A stretch of 64,000 nucleotides of DNA from Motilibacter rhizosphaerae (GCF_004216915.1 NZ_SGXD01000001.1:1127776-1191775), one strand, 5' to 3'. Positions 34,006-42,533 are shown, numbered from the stretch's first letter. Notes: generated by a model not told the origin, from the sequence alone. A program made the numbers and translations.

Positions 34006-34785
34006 GTGACCACCACCACGCAGATCCCCACCACCGCCGGGGTGGCGCCGCGCCGATCGCGGCTCGTCGCCCTGCGCCTCCTCGCCGGTGCCGCCGCTCT
34101 CGTCATGGCGCTGACCGGAGGTCATCTGCTCGCCACCGGGTGGGGAGACGCCGCCGACGGCGGGGTCCACCGGCTCCAGGACCTCTTCTGGGGAGTCGAC
34201 GAGGCGCTGCTGCTCGCCGTCCCGCTCGCCCTCCAGCTGCGGCGGCCGGCCCGCCACCCGGGCGCCGCTCGGGTCGCGCTGCTCGCCGTCCTCGCCCAGC
34301 TCGTGGGCGCGGTGGCGGCGGCCACGATCGACCCGTTCGGCCTCGTCCTCCTCGCCTTCGTCGTGGGCGTCGTCGCGCTGCACCCGCGGCGGCGGGAGGT
34401 CCTGCGCCCCCGCGTCCGCGTCGACCTGCCGCTGCTGGTCCTGGCAGTCCCTGCCTCCGCGGGCCTGCTCGCCTTCGCGGTGGTCCAGGTGGCCCACCAC
34501 TACGCCGCCGGCCCGGGCGACGTCCTCGAGGCGAAGGTGGGCTGGCTCGGTGCCGCGCTGTGCTGCCTCGGCCTCGCCTCCGTGGTGCTCGTCAGCGCGC
34601 TGCTCTCGGACCGCACCCCCGCGCTCCTGGCTGCGGCCGGGCTCGCCGTGCTCGGTGGCGCCTCCGTGCTGCACCCGCACCTCCCGTCGAGCCTCGGCGT
34701 CCTCGGTGGCAGTGCGGCGCTCGTGGGGGCGGCAGTGGCAGCCAGCCGGGCGTACGCCGTGGGCTCCGAGCGCCCCTCGGCTTGA
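34006..34785 (+). CDS. Polytopic membrane protein, unknown
   Basis: A 259-residue protein with seven or eight predicted helices (LVALRLLAGAAALVMALTGG, LLLAVPLALQL, VALLAVLAQLVGAVAAA, GLVLLAFVVGVVALH, LLVLAVPASAGLLAFAVVQV, GAALCCLGLASVVLVSALL, ALLAAAGLAVLGGASVL, LGGSAALVGAAVAAS). The family is not recognised. GTG start at 34006, chosen for the GAGGAG about 7 bases upstream; a GTG at 33955 is the alternative. It is divergent from the two-component kinase and might be its target or sensor partner; this is inference. Confidence 0.65.
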   Translation: MTTTTQIPTTAGVAPRRSRLVALRLLAGAAALVMALTGGHLLATGWGDAADGGVHRLQDLFWGVDEALLLAVPLALQLRRPARHPGAARVALLAVLAQLVGAVAAATIDPFGLVLLAFVVGVVALHPRRREVLRPRVRVDLPLLVLAVPASAGLLAFAVVQVAHHYAAGPGDVLEAKVGWLGAALCCLGLASVVLVSALLSDRTPALLAAAGLAVLGGASVLHPHLPSSLGVLGGSAALVGAAVAASRAYAVGSERPSA

Positions 34786-34864
34786 CCGTCCCGTCGGCGC
34801 TGCCGAGGGCTCGGTCGTCTCGACCACCAGTACCGGAGCGGCCCGGGGCGGTTCCTGCCCGGCC

Positions 34865-35296
34865 TCAACCGGGCAGCGCGACAGCCAGGGCTCGGCGGTA
34901 GTCAGGCAGGCTGAAGCGCACAGCACGCCAGTCGACGTAGGCCGTGGGGTCGTGCTCCCACCGGTCCAGCTCCCAGTACGTGTCCGCGAAGTCCGACCAG
35001 GTGACCACGTCGTCCTGGCGGCTGACCCGTGCCGTCAGGGCGCCGCACAGGTGGTCGCCGCACTCCGCGCACACGTAGAGCGCGACGCGCCCGTCCAGAT
35101 CAGGTGGGGCCTCTACCAGGAGCTGGGCGACGGCAGCGCGCGCCAGGTCGGCCGTCCCCCAGCCCAGCGGGGTCACCTCGTCCAGCCGGTGCCGTGCGGC
35201 CCAGGGCTGGCCGTCGACGACGTAGTCGAGGAAGTGCCGCTCGGTCCGGGTGCCCGACCCGCTGCGAGTGGCGGGGCGCAGCTCGAGGCGACTCAT
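34865..35296 (-). CDS. Conserved hypothetical protein with a CxxC
   Basis: A 143-residue protein. It has HFLDYVVDGQPWAARH, a middle RVALYVCAECGDHLCGALTA with Cys-Ala-Glu-Cys plus a third Cys, and SDFADTYWELDRWEHDP near the end. The cysteines could bind a metal. I do not recognise the family. ATG at 35296 is chosen; a GTG two codons upstream is possible. Divergent from the ECF sigma gene. Confidence 0.6.
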   Translation of the reverse strand: MSRLELRPATRSGSGTRTERHFLDYVVDGQPWAARHRLDEVTPLGWGTADLARAAVAQLLVEAPPDLDGRVALYVCAECGDHLCGALTARVSRQDDVVTWSDFADTYWELDRWEHDPTAYVDWRAVRFSLPDYRRALAVALPG

Positions 35297-35329
35297 CTGC
35301 ACGCGACCAGTGTCCAGGAGCGGTGTCCC

Positions 35330-35353
35330 AACCTTCCGCACCCCCGGGTGCGT
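35330..35353 (+). promoter_or_regulatory. Possible ECF-type promoter before the SigE-family gene
   Basis: AACC at 35330-35333 and CGT at 35351-35353 are 17 bases apart, about 20 bases before the sigma factor start. This resembles the -35/-10 of ECF sigma promoters and would allow autoregulation. It is a weak match. Confidence 0.25.
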
Positions 35354-35373
35354 GTAGACAGCGGGAGGTGCAC

Positions 35374-35898
35374 GTGAGTCGACGACCAGCACCCGCGGTC
35401 GGGTTCGAGGAGTTCGTCGTGGTGCGCGGGCACGCGCTGCTGCGCGCGGCGTACCTCCTGACCGGGGACGCGCACGCCGCCGAGGACCTGGTCCAGGCTG
35501 CGCTCGAGCGGTGTGCCGGCCGCTGGGACAAGCTCGGTGAACAGCCGGAGGCATACGTCCGCCGCGTGATGTACCACCTCAACGTGTCGTGGTGGCGCCG
35601 CCGCCGCTCCCGCCCCGAGTCCCTGGTCGAGGAGCCTCCGGAGACACCGGCAGCAGGGCACGACGAGGCGACGGTGGTGGCGCTGCTGCTGCAGGGCGCG
35701 CTGCGGAGGCTGACCGCCCGCCAGCGGACCGTGCTGGTGCTGCGGTTCTACGAGGACCTGTCCGAAGCGCAGGTCGCTGATGCCATGGGGTGCTCGGTGG
35801 GCACCGTGAAGAGCCAGACCAGCGCAGCCCTGCGCCGGCTCCGCCAGCTGGCGCCGGAGCTGGACGAGCTGCGCGTCCGCCAGGGAGGCGTGTCGTGA
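35374..35898 (+). CDS. SigE-family ECF RNA polymerase sigma factor
   Basis: A 174-residue ECF sigma. Region 2 reads FVVVRGHALLRAAYLLTGDA and HAAEDLVQAALERC, then YVRRVMYHLNVSWWRRRR. Region 4 reads ALRRLTARQRTVLVLRFYED followed by AQVADAMGCSVGTVKSQTSAAL. No zinc finger or extra C-terminal domain is present. GTG at 35374 is chosen for the GGGAGG 5 bases before it. Coupled by GTGA (35895-35898) to a membrane-anchored propeller gene that is the likely regulator. The promoter targets are unknown. Confidence 0.9.
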   Translation: MSRRPAPAVGFEEFVVVRGHALLRAAYLLTGDAHAAEDLVQAALERCAGRWDKLGEQPEAYVRRVMYHLNVSWWRRRRSRPESLVEEPPETPAAGHDEATVVALLLQGALRRLTARQRTVLVLRFYEDLSEAQVADAMGCSVGTVKSQTSAALRRLRQLAPELDELRVRQGGVS

Positions 35899-37139
35899 GC
35901 GAGGTGGACCTCGAGGAGGCGTTCGCACGGCTGGCGGCCCGTACGCCGGTCGTGGAGCCGTTCGGCCTCGCCGCGCGGGCCAGGGCGGGCAGCGATCGGC
36001 GGCGTCGGTGGGCGCGTACGGGGGTCGCGGCCGCCGTCGCCGTCCTGCTGTCCGCCACCGTCGGACTGGCGCGTGCAGCGATCGTGGAGCGGGAGGCGCC
36101 GGTGCGACCCGCGCCGGCGGCGACCGCTCCGGCCGTCGAGCTTCCACCGGTCCCGCGGGATCCACTGCCGTTGCGGGGAAACCCGGTACGCGCTGCGCGC
36201 CTCGTCGTGGGTCGGACGGCGGGCGGCACCGCCTCCACCCTGGTCCTCGGAGCGCACGGAGAGGGCTACCGCGTCCTGCCCGGCGCGCTGCCGCTCGCCG
36301 AGGCGACCCGCTCGGGCTGCCTGCCGAGCCTGTCGCCCGACGGCACGGAGGTCGCCTGTGTGCGTCAGGCCGGGCACGTGGAGGTGGTGGCGCTCGCCAG
36401 CGGTGCGGTGCGGTCCTTCACGATCGCCGGGGGCACGCGTACGCCCGTCTGGTGGTCGCCGGACGGGAAGCGGTTCGCCACCTTGACCGGGCAGGGCACC
36501 TCGAGCGTCGGCGGCAAGACCGTCCTCAATGCGCGTGGAGATCTCGTCATCGTCGATCTGCGCGGCGGCACCTCACGGTTCCGCCTCGCCCACGCCGGGA
36601 GTGCCCTCGCCTGGTCGCCGGACGGGAAGCGGATCGCCGTCGCCTTCGGGGGGACTGTGCAGGGCCTGGCCATCTACGACGCGAGAAGTGCTGCTGCGGA
36701 GCAGGTCCTGCCGTTCGAGACCTACCGGTCCGCTCGCCAGCGCGGCCACGCGTCGCTGTTCGCCGACAGCGGGGTGCTGTTCACCGCCGACGGACGCGAC
36801 CTGCAGGTCGTGTCCTACAGCGGAGGCGACGGAAAGCCGCCGTACTCCTTGGTGACGCTCGACAGCAGCGGGCGGGTCGTCGGAGGTGCACGCCTGCAGA
36901 ACGTGCGGGAGGGCGGCCCTCCGCTCCTGCTCGGGCGAGACGGTCAGGCTGTCCTCGCGCAGTCCGTCGGGACCCTCGTCGTACCGCCCCAGGTGATCCT
37001 CGTCGACCCGACGACGGGACGGTCGAGCCCGCTCGTCGTGGGCTCGTCGACCGTGGCTCCGGCCACACCGGTGTCCTCGGCCTCGAAGGTCAGCGGCGCC
37101 TGGAGGTACGGCGGGAACCCCATCGCCGTCCCAAGATGA
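35895..37139 (+). CDS. Membrane-anchored TolB/PD40-type beta-propeller protein, possible anti-sigma partner
   Basis: 414 residues. A cytoplasmic N-terminus of ~45 residues (SEVDLEEAFARLAARTPVVE and a basic run), one membrane helix (~43-62, GVAAAVAVLLSATVGLARA), then an extracytoplasmic beta-propeller with PD40-type repeats: LPSLSPDGTEVACV, PVWWSPDGKRFATL, LAWSPDGKRIAVAF. The translational overlap with the sigma gene and the inside-membrane-outside layout suggest it controls that sigma factor. However, the cytoplasmic part lacks the zinc-binding motif of ordinary anti-sigma domains. Confidence 0.75.
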   Translation: MSEVDLEEAFARLAARTPVVEPFGLAARARAGSDRRRRWARTGVAAAVAVLLSATVGLARAAIVEREAPVRPAPAATAPAVELPPVPRDPLPLRGNPVRAARLVVGRTAGGTASTLVLGAHGEGYRVLPGALPLAEATRSGCLPSLSPDGTEVACVRQAGHVEVVALASGAVRSFTIAGGTRTPVWWSPDGKRFATLTGQGTSSVGGKTVLNARGDLVIVDLRGGTSRFRLAHAGSALAWSPDGKRIAVAFGGTVQGLAIYDARSAAAEQVLPFETYRSARQRGHASLFADSGVLFTADGRDLQVVSYSGGDGKPPYSLVTLDSSGRVVGGARLQNVREGGPPLLLGRDGQAVLAQSVGTLVVPPQVILVDPTTGRSSPLVVGSSTVAPATPVSSASKVSGAWRYGGNPIAVPR

Positions 37140-37193
37140 TGCTGGCAGTCGGAGAACGAGCGGAGCCCGGCAGCGGCTGCGCAAGCAGCGCCG

Positions 37194-37601
37194 TCACGCC
37201 TGGAGCAGCACCTCGGCGCCGCGCCGGATCTCGTCGAGGACGCGGCGCGTCGTCTCCTGCTCCGCCTCGTCGATCCCGGCTGTGAGCTGAGCGGTGACTG
37301 CGGCCACGGAGGTGCGCGCGGCCGTGAGCTCAGCCGTACCGAGGGCCGTCGGGGTCTCGTCCTCGCCGACGAGCCCGGCCGTGCGCAGTCTGCCCAGCGC
37401 CGCGTGGATCTCCTCGGGCCCGCCGCCCTCCAGTGCGGTCCGCCTCCAGTCCTCGCCCGGTCCCGCGGCGCTCACGGCGTTGAGCACCACCCACGCGTGG
37501 TAGCCGGGGATGCGGGTCGAGGACAGGGTGCGGTCCAGCAGCGCGCGCAGGGCGTTCTCGGTGGGCCCGACGACGGTGGGCAGGGGGCGGGGGAGTGGCA
37601 T
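37194..37601 (-). CDS. MarR-like winged-helix protein
   Basis: A 135-residue protein with helices at ALRALLDRTLSSTRIPGYHA, a helix-turn-helix-like ALGRLRTAGLVGEDETPTAL, and a C-terminal dimerisation helix pair. It looks like a diverged MarR-type regulator. ATG start with AGGAGAG upstream. It is divergent from a canonical MarR gene across 65 bases that contain a palindrome, so both may read the same operator. Confidence 0.6.
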   Translation of the reverse strand: MPLPRPLPTVVGPTENALRALLDRTLSSTRIPGYHAWVVLNAVSAAGPGEDWRRTALEGGGPEEIHAALGRLRTAGLVGEDETPTALGTAELTAARTSVAAVTAQLTAGIDEAEQETTRRVLDEIRRGAEVLLQA

Positions 37602-37616
37602 CTGCTCTCCTAGGAT

Positions 37617-37651
37617 CTTGGGCAGACCAACACTGTATTGGTGCTACCAAG
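37617..37651. promoter_or_regulatory. Nested palindrome, likely MarR operator
   Basis: A 17-base imperfect palindrome (37626-37642, ACCAACACTGTATTGGT) is nested in a wider pair CTTGG (37617-37621) / CCAAG (37647-37651). It is the AT-richest spot nearby and lies centrally between the divergent MarR-type genes, 25 bases before the plus-strand start. The symmetry and size fit a MarR dimer site, perhaps two half-site pairs. Confidence 0.65.
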
Positions 37652-37666
37652 AGAGGACAAGGGCCG

Positions 37667-38086
37667 ATGCCTCACGACCTCTCCGCGCTGCCCACGTGGA
37701 TCCTGAGCGCCGCCGCGAGCCGCTCGCACCAGGTGATCCAGCAGCGGCTGGCACAGGCGGGGGTCAACGGGTACCAGTACCGCTGCCTCACCGCCCTCGC
37801 TGCTGCCGCGCAGCTGAGCCAGACCGAGCTCGGTGCCGCCGCGTCGCTCGACGGGAGAGACGTCACGCACACGGTCCGCGCACTCGAGGACCGCGGTCTC
37901 GTCCTCCGCGTGAAGGACCCGAGCCACGGCCGTCGACAGCTGGTCTCGCTGTCCCCGGAGGGACGAGAGGTGGCGGACGCTCTCGGTCGCGTGATGGCGG
38001 AGGTCCAGGAGGAGGTCTTCCACGGCCTCAGCCGTGACGAACGCTCGACCCTGCTGCGACTCCTCGAGCGCGTCGCACGGGCCTGA
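37667..38086 (+). CDS. MarR-family transcriptional regulator
   Basis: A 139-residue MarR. The winged helix reads LSQTELGAAASLDGRDVTHT, then VRALEDRGLVLRVKDPSHGR, with the basic wing at the end, and a C-terminal dimerisation helix (SRDERSTLLRLLERVARA). ATG start after GAGAGG. It probably represses itself and the divergent MarR-like gene through the palindrome at 37617-37651. The ligand is unknown; no efflux or enzyme gene is in the same unit. Confidence 0.85.
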   Translation: MPHDLSALPTWILSAAASRSHQVIQQRLAQAGVNGYQYRCLTALAAAAQLSQTELGAAASLDGRDVTHTVRALEDRGLVLRVKDPSHGRRQLVSLSPEGREVADALGRVMAEVQEEVFHGLSRDERSTLLRLLERVARA

Positions 38087-38094
38087 CCCGAGCG

Positions 38095-38724
38095 TCAGCG
38101 CGGGAGCAGGGCCTCGACCTTGTCGAGGGCAGCGTCGGTGGCGTCGAGCACCGTCGCGCGGAACTCCCGGCCGTCGTCGATCCCGGCGGACATCAACGAG
38201 TAGACCTGGTGCCGACCCACGAGCACCACCGTGAGGTAGGTCGTCACGGGGACGTCTCCCTTGTCGGACGTCACGACGCCTGCCACTCTGAACTCGACGG
38301 CGGCGTCACCTCGCCGGGAGATCCGTACGGGCGTGAGCTTCCACGTGACCCCGCCCTCGACGTAGGTGCCGCAAGCGGCAACAGATCTATTGTTGGCGGT
38401 GAAGTTCGCCTTGGCCTGAGCAGCGGTGTGGTAGCTCTGCAGGTCCTCCGAGTAGTAGAGCGGTTCGCTCGCGTACCGCCAGTTCGCGCCCACCTCGGTG
38501 GCGATGCCGACGTTCTTCGCCGTGCCGGACAAGCACTTCAGCCCTCCCGCTACCGCGTGGGCGTTGTGCTTCCACCCCTTCGGCATGTCCTCGGCGGCGA
38601 GGAGCGCGCGCTTCGCCTGCGCCTGCGAGACGGGGGCGGGCGTCGCTGCGTGCGCGGGCGCGGCGAGCGTGCCGGTGACGACGAGCGCCACCAGGCAGGC
38701 GAGCGGGCGGGCAGAGGGGCGCAC
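38095..38724 (-). CDS. Secreted protein, PknH-sensor-like domain
   Basis: A 209-residue protein with a Sec signal peptide (LACLVALVVTGTLAAPAHA, cleavage after AHA) and no lipobox. The mature part has two cysteines (KCLSG and ACGTY) likely to form a disulfide, with a fold reminiscent of the PknH extracytoplasmic sensor domain found in many actinobacterial exported proteins (RALLAAEDMPKGWK at the start of that domain). Function unknown. GTG start. Convergent with the MarR gene 8 bases away. Confidence 0.65.
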   Translation of the reverse strand: MRPSARPLACLVALVVTGTLAAPAHAATPAPVSQAQAKRALLAAEDMPKGWKHNAHAVAGGLKCLSGTAKNVGIATEVGANWRYASEPLYYSEDLQSYHTAAQAKANFTANNRSVAACGTYVEGGVTWKLTPVRISRRGDAAVEFRVAGVVTSDKGDVPVTTYLTVVLVGRHQVYSLMSAGIDDGREFRATVLDATDAALDKVEALLPR

Positions 38725-38963
38725 GTGGGCTCCAGGTGGTGATGGGGCGACGCGGCGAGCCTAGCGGCGGGAGGTACGCGGGGGGTGCACACGCGAGATC
38801 CCCCGACTCCCCGTGGACGCCCGGCCCGTCGGCACGTCCATCAGCCGGTCCGGCTGACTGTGCGACCAGGACGGCGACACAGCAAGCACGCGCCGCGCGC
38901 AGTTCGTCTTCTCGTCACCTCGGCGCCGAGAACAGACCGTCAATCGCACGTACGGTGCCAGGC

Positions 38964-39230
38964 ATGCTGGAGGAAGGCTGGTTCCTGGACCCCCTGCGAC
39001 GCCATGAGCAACGGTGGATGTCCGCCGGCGAGCCGACAGCGCTCGTACGCGACGGGGCGGTCGAGGGGCACGACGAGCCACCCGCTTCCGCGTCCCTCGA
39101 ACGGCCGCTGGTCCCCGCTCCCGAGGTGGACCCGGTTGACGGACAGGATCTGCTCCGCAGCGACAGCCGTGTCGCTCCGACGACCAACCCCGGCGAGGGG
39201 TCTGCACGCCTCGGCATCGGCTTCGGCTAG
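38964..39230 (+). CDS. Small conserved actinobacterial hypothetical protein
   Basis: An 88-residue protein. The first half is MLEEGWFLDPLRRHEQRWMS and GEPTALVRDGAVEGHDEPP; the W-x-LDP-x-RHE-x-RW-x-S-x-G-x-PT-x-LVRDG pattern recurs in actinobacterial small proteins of unknown role. The second half is low complexity. The ATG is chosen because the conserved pattern starts there. It converges with a GNAT gene. Confidence 0.6.
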   Translation: MLEEGWFLDPLRRHEQRWMSAGEPTALVRDGAVEGHDEPPASASLERPLVPAPEVDPVDGQDLLRSDSRVAPTTNPGEGSARLGIGFG

Positions 39231-39238
39231 CGCGAAGA

Positions 39239-39739
39239 TCACGTGGGGAAGCGGCTGAGCCGGATCTCGGCAACCCCGTCCTCCTCCGTCCTCCGCCCGT
39301 CGGGGACGAAGCCGTGCTTGCGGTAGAACGCCTGCGCCCGCGGGTTGGGGTCGACGACCCACACGACGGCCGCTTCGCGAGGGTCGAGGACGCTGGTGAG
39401 GAGGGCCGCGCCTGCGCCTCGGCCGTGGTACTCCGCCGCGACGTAGAGGACGAGGAGCTGCGCGTCGATGCCGGCCTCGGGCACGCGCGGGGGACCCGAC
39501 ATGGCGAGCCCGATGATGCGGCTGTCCGCTTCGGCGACGACGACCCGGCTGCTGCTCCATCTGTCGTCGGTCAGGACGCGGGTCCAGAACCGCTGCCTGG
39601 CGGCGAGGAGTCCTGGATCGTCCAGCACGTCATCGCTCATGACGCCCCGGTAGGTCTCTCGCCACGAGCGGACATGGACCGCTGCCATCTGCGCAGCGTC
39701 CTCGGCGCTCGCGCTGCGGACAGCGGTGACAGCTGGCAC
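39239..39739 (-). CDS. GNAT-family N-acetyltransferase
   Basis: A 166-residue GNAT. The N-terminus VRSASAEDAAQMAAVHVRSW followed by ETYRGVMS is typical. Motif A is LYVAAEYHGRGAGAALLTSV, with the acetyl-CoA pyrophosphate loop (Q/R-x2-G-x-G/A pattern as HGRGAG). The C-terminal VVDPNPRAQAFYRKHGFVPDG closes the fold. Acceptor unknown. GTG start. Confidence 0.85.
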   Translation of the reverse strand: MPAVTAVRSASAEDAAQMAAVHVRSWRETYRGVMSDDVLDDPGLLAARQRFWTRVLTDDRWSSSRVVVAEADSRIIGLAMSGPPRVPEAGIDAQLLVLYVAAEYHGRGAGAALLTSVLDPREAAVVWVVDPNPRAQAFYRKHGFVPDGRRTEEDGVAEIRLSRFPT

Positions 39740-39761
39740 GTCGGGCTGTGCTGCGTCGACC

Positions 39762-39956
39762 TCAGGGGGAGGCGCCGCTGTTGCGGGCTCGCGCGACGTC
39801 GCCCCACGCGCGCGCCGCCGCCTTCACCTCCTCGGCGTCCGCCGTCGACGCTGCGCTGACGGTGTGCTCCCCCGGGGCAGAGCGTCGACGGTTGCCCAGC
39901 AGGATCAGGACGGCGAACGCCGCGACGACAGTCATGAGGACGGCGACTGCGAGCAT
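39762..39956 (-). CDS. Small single-span membrane protein
   Basis: A 64-residue protein. Residues ~1-21 (MLAVAVLMTVVAAFAVLILL) form a membrane helix, followed by GNRRR as the inside anchor and a short polar tail. A GGAGGAG lies 5 bases before the ATG, which supports expression. Function unknown. Confidence 0.6.
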   Translation of the reverse strand: MLAVAVLMTVVAAFAVLILLGNRRRSAPGEHTVSAASTADAEEVKAAARAWGDVARARNSGASP

Positions 39957-40036
39957 GCGGGCTCCTCCGGCAGCGGGGTCGCCCCAGTATGCAGCTGCGA
40001 CGCCACCGTCGAGCCAGGCATGCGCTCGTCCGCGTG

Positions 40037-40082
40037 GGAGAGGAGGTCCCGGTCGCCCAGGGGGCCCGAGGACCTCCTCTCC
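40037..40082 (-). terminator. Terminator of the sialidase-like gene
   Basis: A perfect 13-bp stem (40037-40049 with 40070-40082) around a 20-base loop containing a small GGGCCC-type stem. It lies 10 bases after the sialidase-like stop on the minus strand. Confidence 0.75.
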
Positions 40083-40092
40083 TCCGCCACGG

Positions 40093-41580
40093 TCAGCGGC
40101 GGCTCACCGCGAACGTCGCGCCGTACTCGACCTGGTGGTACGTGGCGCCCGTCGCAGGCGGCGTGCTCGAGACGCACCACACCGCGTACAGGACGCCGTT
40201 GCGGAGCGCGGTGCCGATGTAGTCGCCGGGGAACGCGCCGCCCGCCTGCGCTGCGTAGGTCAGGTCGCTGACCGGGCCGACGGCCAGCGGCGCCGAGAAC
40301 GTCTCGCCGCTGTGGGAGTTCACGACGTACTGCTGCACGTGCGTCCCGTCCGTCTCGCCGTACGACACGGCCACGATGCCGCCGTACGCGGCCACGTCGA
40401 CGTTCACGGCCTGCTGCGACTCGTCGACCGGGTTCGCCTGCCGCGGCCTGGACCAGTGCACGCCGTCAGCGGAGTGCGAGACCAGGACCTGGCTGGTGTC
40501 GCTGCCGTTCCAGGCGAGGTAGAGCCGGCCGGTGACGGGGTCGGCCGTGCCGGAGGGCAGGCAGCACCGGATGCCGTCCGGTCCCTGACCCACGTTGGTC
40601 TCGACGGTCTCGCCAGCCGACCAGGTGCTGCCGCCGTCGCGCGAGATGCGGGTGACCAGGTCCGGACCACCCTCCTGCACGGCCGCCGGCGCAGCTGCTG
40701 CCGCGACCCGGTCCGCCGAGGACTCGCGCGCCTCCTGCGCCTCGGAGCCCTCGTCCATCGCGTCTGCGGAGCCGTAGTCGAGGTACGCGTCGACGATCGT
40801 GCCGTCGGGCCGCAGCATCGGCTGGGAGTCCTGGGTGAAGGAGGGGTCCGGTGTCGTCGCGACCGGCGCCGACCACGTGGCGCCGTGGTCGTCGGACCAC
40901 ACCAGGTCCTGCGGGACGTTGATGACGTTGAAGTCGCTGTCCGAGATGAACTCGCTCCAGAACTGGTAGATCCGCCCACGGTGCGGACTGGTCGGCGACG
41001 TGTCGACCACCAGCCAGTTCTTGTCGTCGGAGACGGCGCACGTGCTGCTCTGGTGCGCCGTGACGGGAGCGCCGAAGGTACGGCCACCGTCCGTGCTGCG
41101 CGAGACCAGCACCCCGGAGTCGCAGCCGGAGTCGAAGACGAGCACCGAGACGTAGACCGTCCCGTCGGAGTCGAAGGCCACCACAGGGTCGCTGGCGCGC
41201 TCCCACACGGCAGGGCCGCCGGTCGTCGCCGTGATACCGGGCAGGGGGTGGTGCTCCCAGTGCCGGCCGCCGTCGGCGGTCCAGGCGTACGAGATGCCGA
41301 CCGCACCTCCGTCGGGATAGCGCCCGTCGTGCGCGACCGCGACGGCGACCTGCGGGTCCACGGGCGAGACGGCGACGTCCGGCTCGACCAGCGTGTCGGG
41401 CTCGGAGCCCGGCAGGGCCGGCACGTCCTGCTCCGCCACCTGGCTCGCGGTCGTGAGCGAGAGCGGGCCCGGCGCGGCCGCCCAGGCCGTGCCGGGCACG
41501 GCGAGGGTCGCCAGGGCGGCGGCAGCGACGGCAGCCCGGGGCAGCAGGCGTCGAGCGGGGTGGACACGGAGCAGGGCCAT
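40093..41580 (-). CDS. Secreted sialidase-like (BNR/Asp-box) beta-propeller protein
   Basis: A 495-residue exported protein with a signal peptide (AAVAAAALATLAVPGTAWAA). It carries repeated Asp-boxes: TADGGRHW, STDGGRTF, SDDHGATW, SRDGGSTW and a shortened SADGVHW, the mark of six-bladed sialidase-type propellers. The catalytic Arg triad and Tyr of true sialidases cannot be verified by eye, so enzyme activity is open. Eight or more cysteines suggest disulfides (GCDSG, STCAVS, IRCCLP). ATG start. Monocistronic. Confidence 0.8.
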   Translation of the reverse strand: MALLRVHPARRLLPRAAVAAAALATLAVPGTAWAAAPGPLSLTTASQVAEQDVPALPGSEPDTLVEPDVAVSPVDPQVAVAVAHDGRYPDGGAVGISYAWTADGGRHWEHHPLPGITATTGGPAVWERASDPVVAFDSDGTVYVSVLVFDSGCDSGVLVSRSTDGGRTFGAPVTAHQSSTCAVSDDKNWLVVDTSPTSPHRGRIYQFWSEFISDSDFNVINVPQDLVWSDDHGATWSAPVATTPDPSFTQDSQPMLRPDGTIVDAYLDYGSADAMDEGSEAQEARESSADRVAAAAAPAAVQEGGPDLVTRISRDGGSTWSAGETVETNVGQGPDGIRCCLPSGTADPVTGRLYLAWNGSDTSQVLVSHSADGVHWSRPRQANPVDESQQAVNVDVAAYGGIVAVSYGETDGTHVQQYVVNSHSGETFSAPLAVGPVSDLTYAAQAGGAFPGDYIGTALRNGVLYAVWCVSSTPPATGATYHQVEYGATFAVSRR

Positions 41581-41717
41581 GGCTCTCCTCGAGGAGATGA
41601 TCGACGAACTGCTGTCGTCGTCATCCTGGCCCGACTTGCCCCGATCTGCCTAGGGGGTGCGGAGGAGCGGCTCACCCCGGGCGTGACGCGCGAAGGAGCG
41701 GGCGGTCCGCGCGTCCC

Positions 41718-42533
41718 TCACGCCCTCGGGCGCGGCACCGTCACGAACGTGAGGTCCTGCTCCGCTGGGCCGCTGAACGTGAAGGCGACGATGACGTAGG
41801 AACCCGGGAGGAGACCCAAGGCCACCTGCTCGGACCGGTGCGCGTCGAGCGGGACGTAGCCGAACGAGGCGGACTCCAGGGCGCTGACGATCTCCGGGTG
41901 GTCCTTCCGCGACCGTAGGGCAGCTGCTACCTCGTCCGGCGAGCTCCCCTCCGGCACCCGGTAGATGTAGGCCTCACGGTCACGCGACGACGCATTGCTG
42001 AGTCGCCACCAGGGGAGCGCGGCGCGGACCTGCACACGAGCAGTCAGCCCTGCGGTTCCCAACGGGACCGGGGTGGCCGCGTGCAGGACCGCGCGTGACC
42101 TGGGGCCCGTCACCGTGAGGATGCCCACCCGACGCGGGTGCAGGGCGGCCTGCTCGGCGTTGAGCCAGTAGGTCCCCGGCTGCAGCACGATCTGCGCGCT
42201 CGACCCGCTCTGCACGTAGAAGAGTTCCGCGGCCCGCGGCTCCCGCGCGGGATGGGCGCTGGTGTCGCGGACGTACTGGGCGAGGGTGTAGCCGCGGGCG
42301 GGACGGGTCAGGGAGAGCGAGTGCAGCCCGATCGAGGGCTTCGCGACGACCTGGAAGGTGTAGAGCCCGGCCCGCAGCACCGAGGGGACGTTCGGCGCTC
42401 TGGTCTGCGGTGTCGTCACGGCGACGACCCGCGCCCGGGATACGGCGGCCGATGCTGGCTGGGCGCCGATGCTGCTGCCCAGGAGGCTGGCGACCACGAT
42501 GAGCAGAGCAGCAGGCAGTCGGAGGTCCTTCAC
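41718..42533 (-). CDS. Secreted protein of unknown function
   Basis: About 271 residues with a signal peptide (LPAALLIVVASLLGSSIGAQ, cleavage near ASA). The mature part is beta-rich, with two similar units: GLYTFQVVAKPSIGLHSLSL then QIVLQPGTYWLNAEQ, and later LGLLPGSYVIVAFTFSG. It resembles plastocyanin-like or carbohydrate-binding-like secreted proteins without metal ligands. The start GTG 42533 follows a weak RBS; an ATG at 42569 would only lengthen the signal peptide. Unrecognised family. Confidence 0.6.
   Translation of the reverse strand: MKDLRLPAALLIVVASLLGSSIGAQPASAAVSRARVVAVTTPQTRAPNVPSVLRAGLYTFQVVAKPSIGLHSLSLTRPARGYTLAQYVRDTSAHPAREPRAAELFYVQSGSSAQIVLQPGTYWLNAEQAALHPRRVGILTVTGPRSRAVLHAATPVPLGTAGLTARVQVRAALPWWRLSNASSRDREAYIYRVPEGSSPDEVAAALRSRKDHPEIVSALESASFGYVPLDAHRSEQVALGLLPGSYVIVAFTFSGPAEQDLTFVTVPRPRA

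Noticed and set aside
37140..37193. Terminator after the beta-propeller gene
   Set aside because: Only a 5-bp GCTGC/GCAGC stem with a GCAA loop is present, too weak to call.
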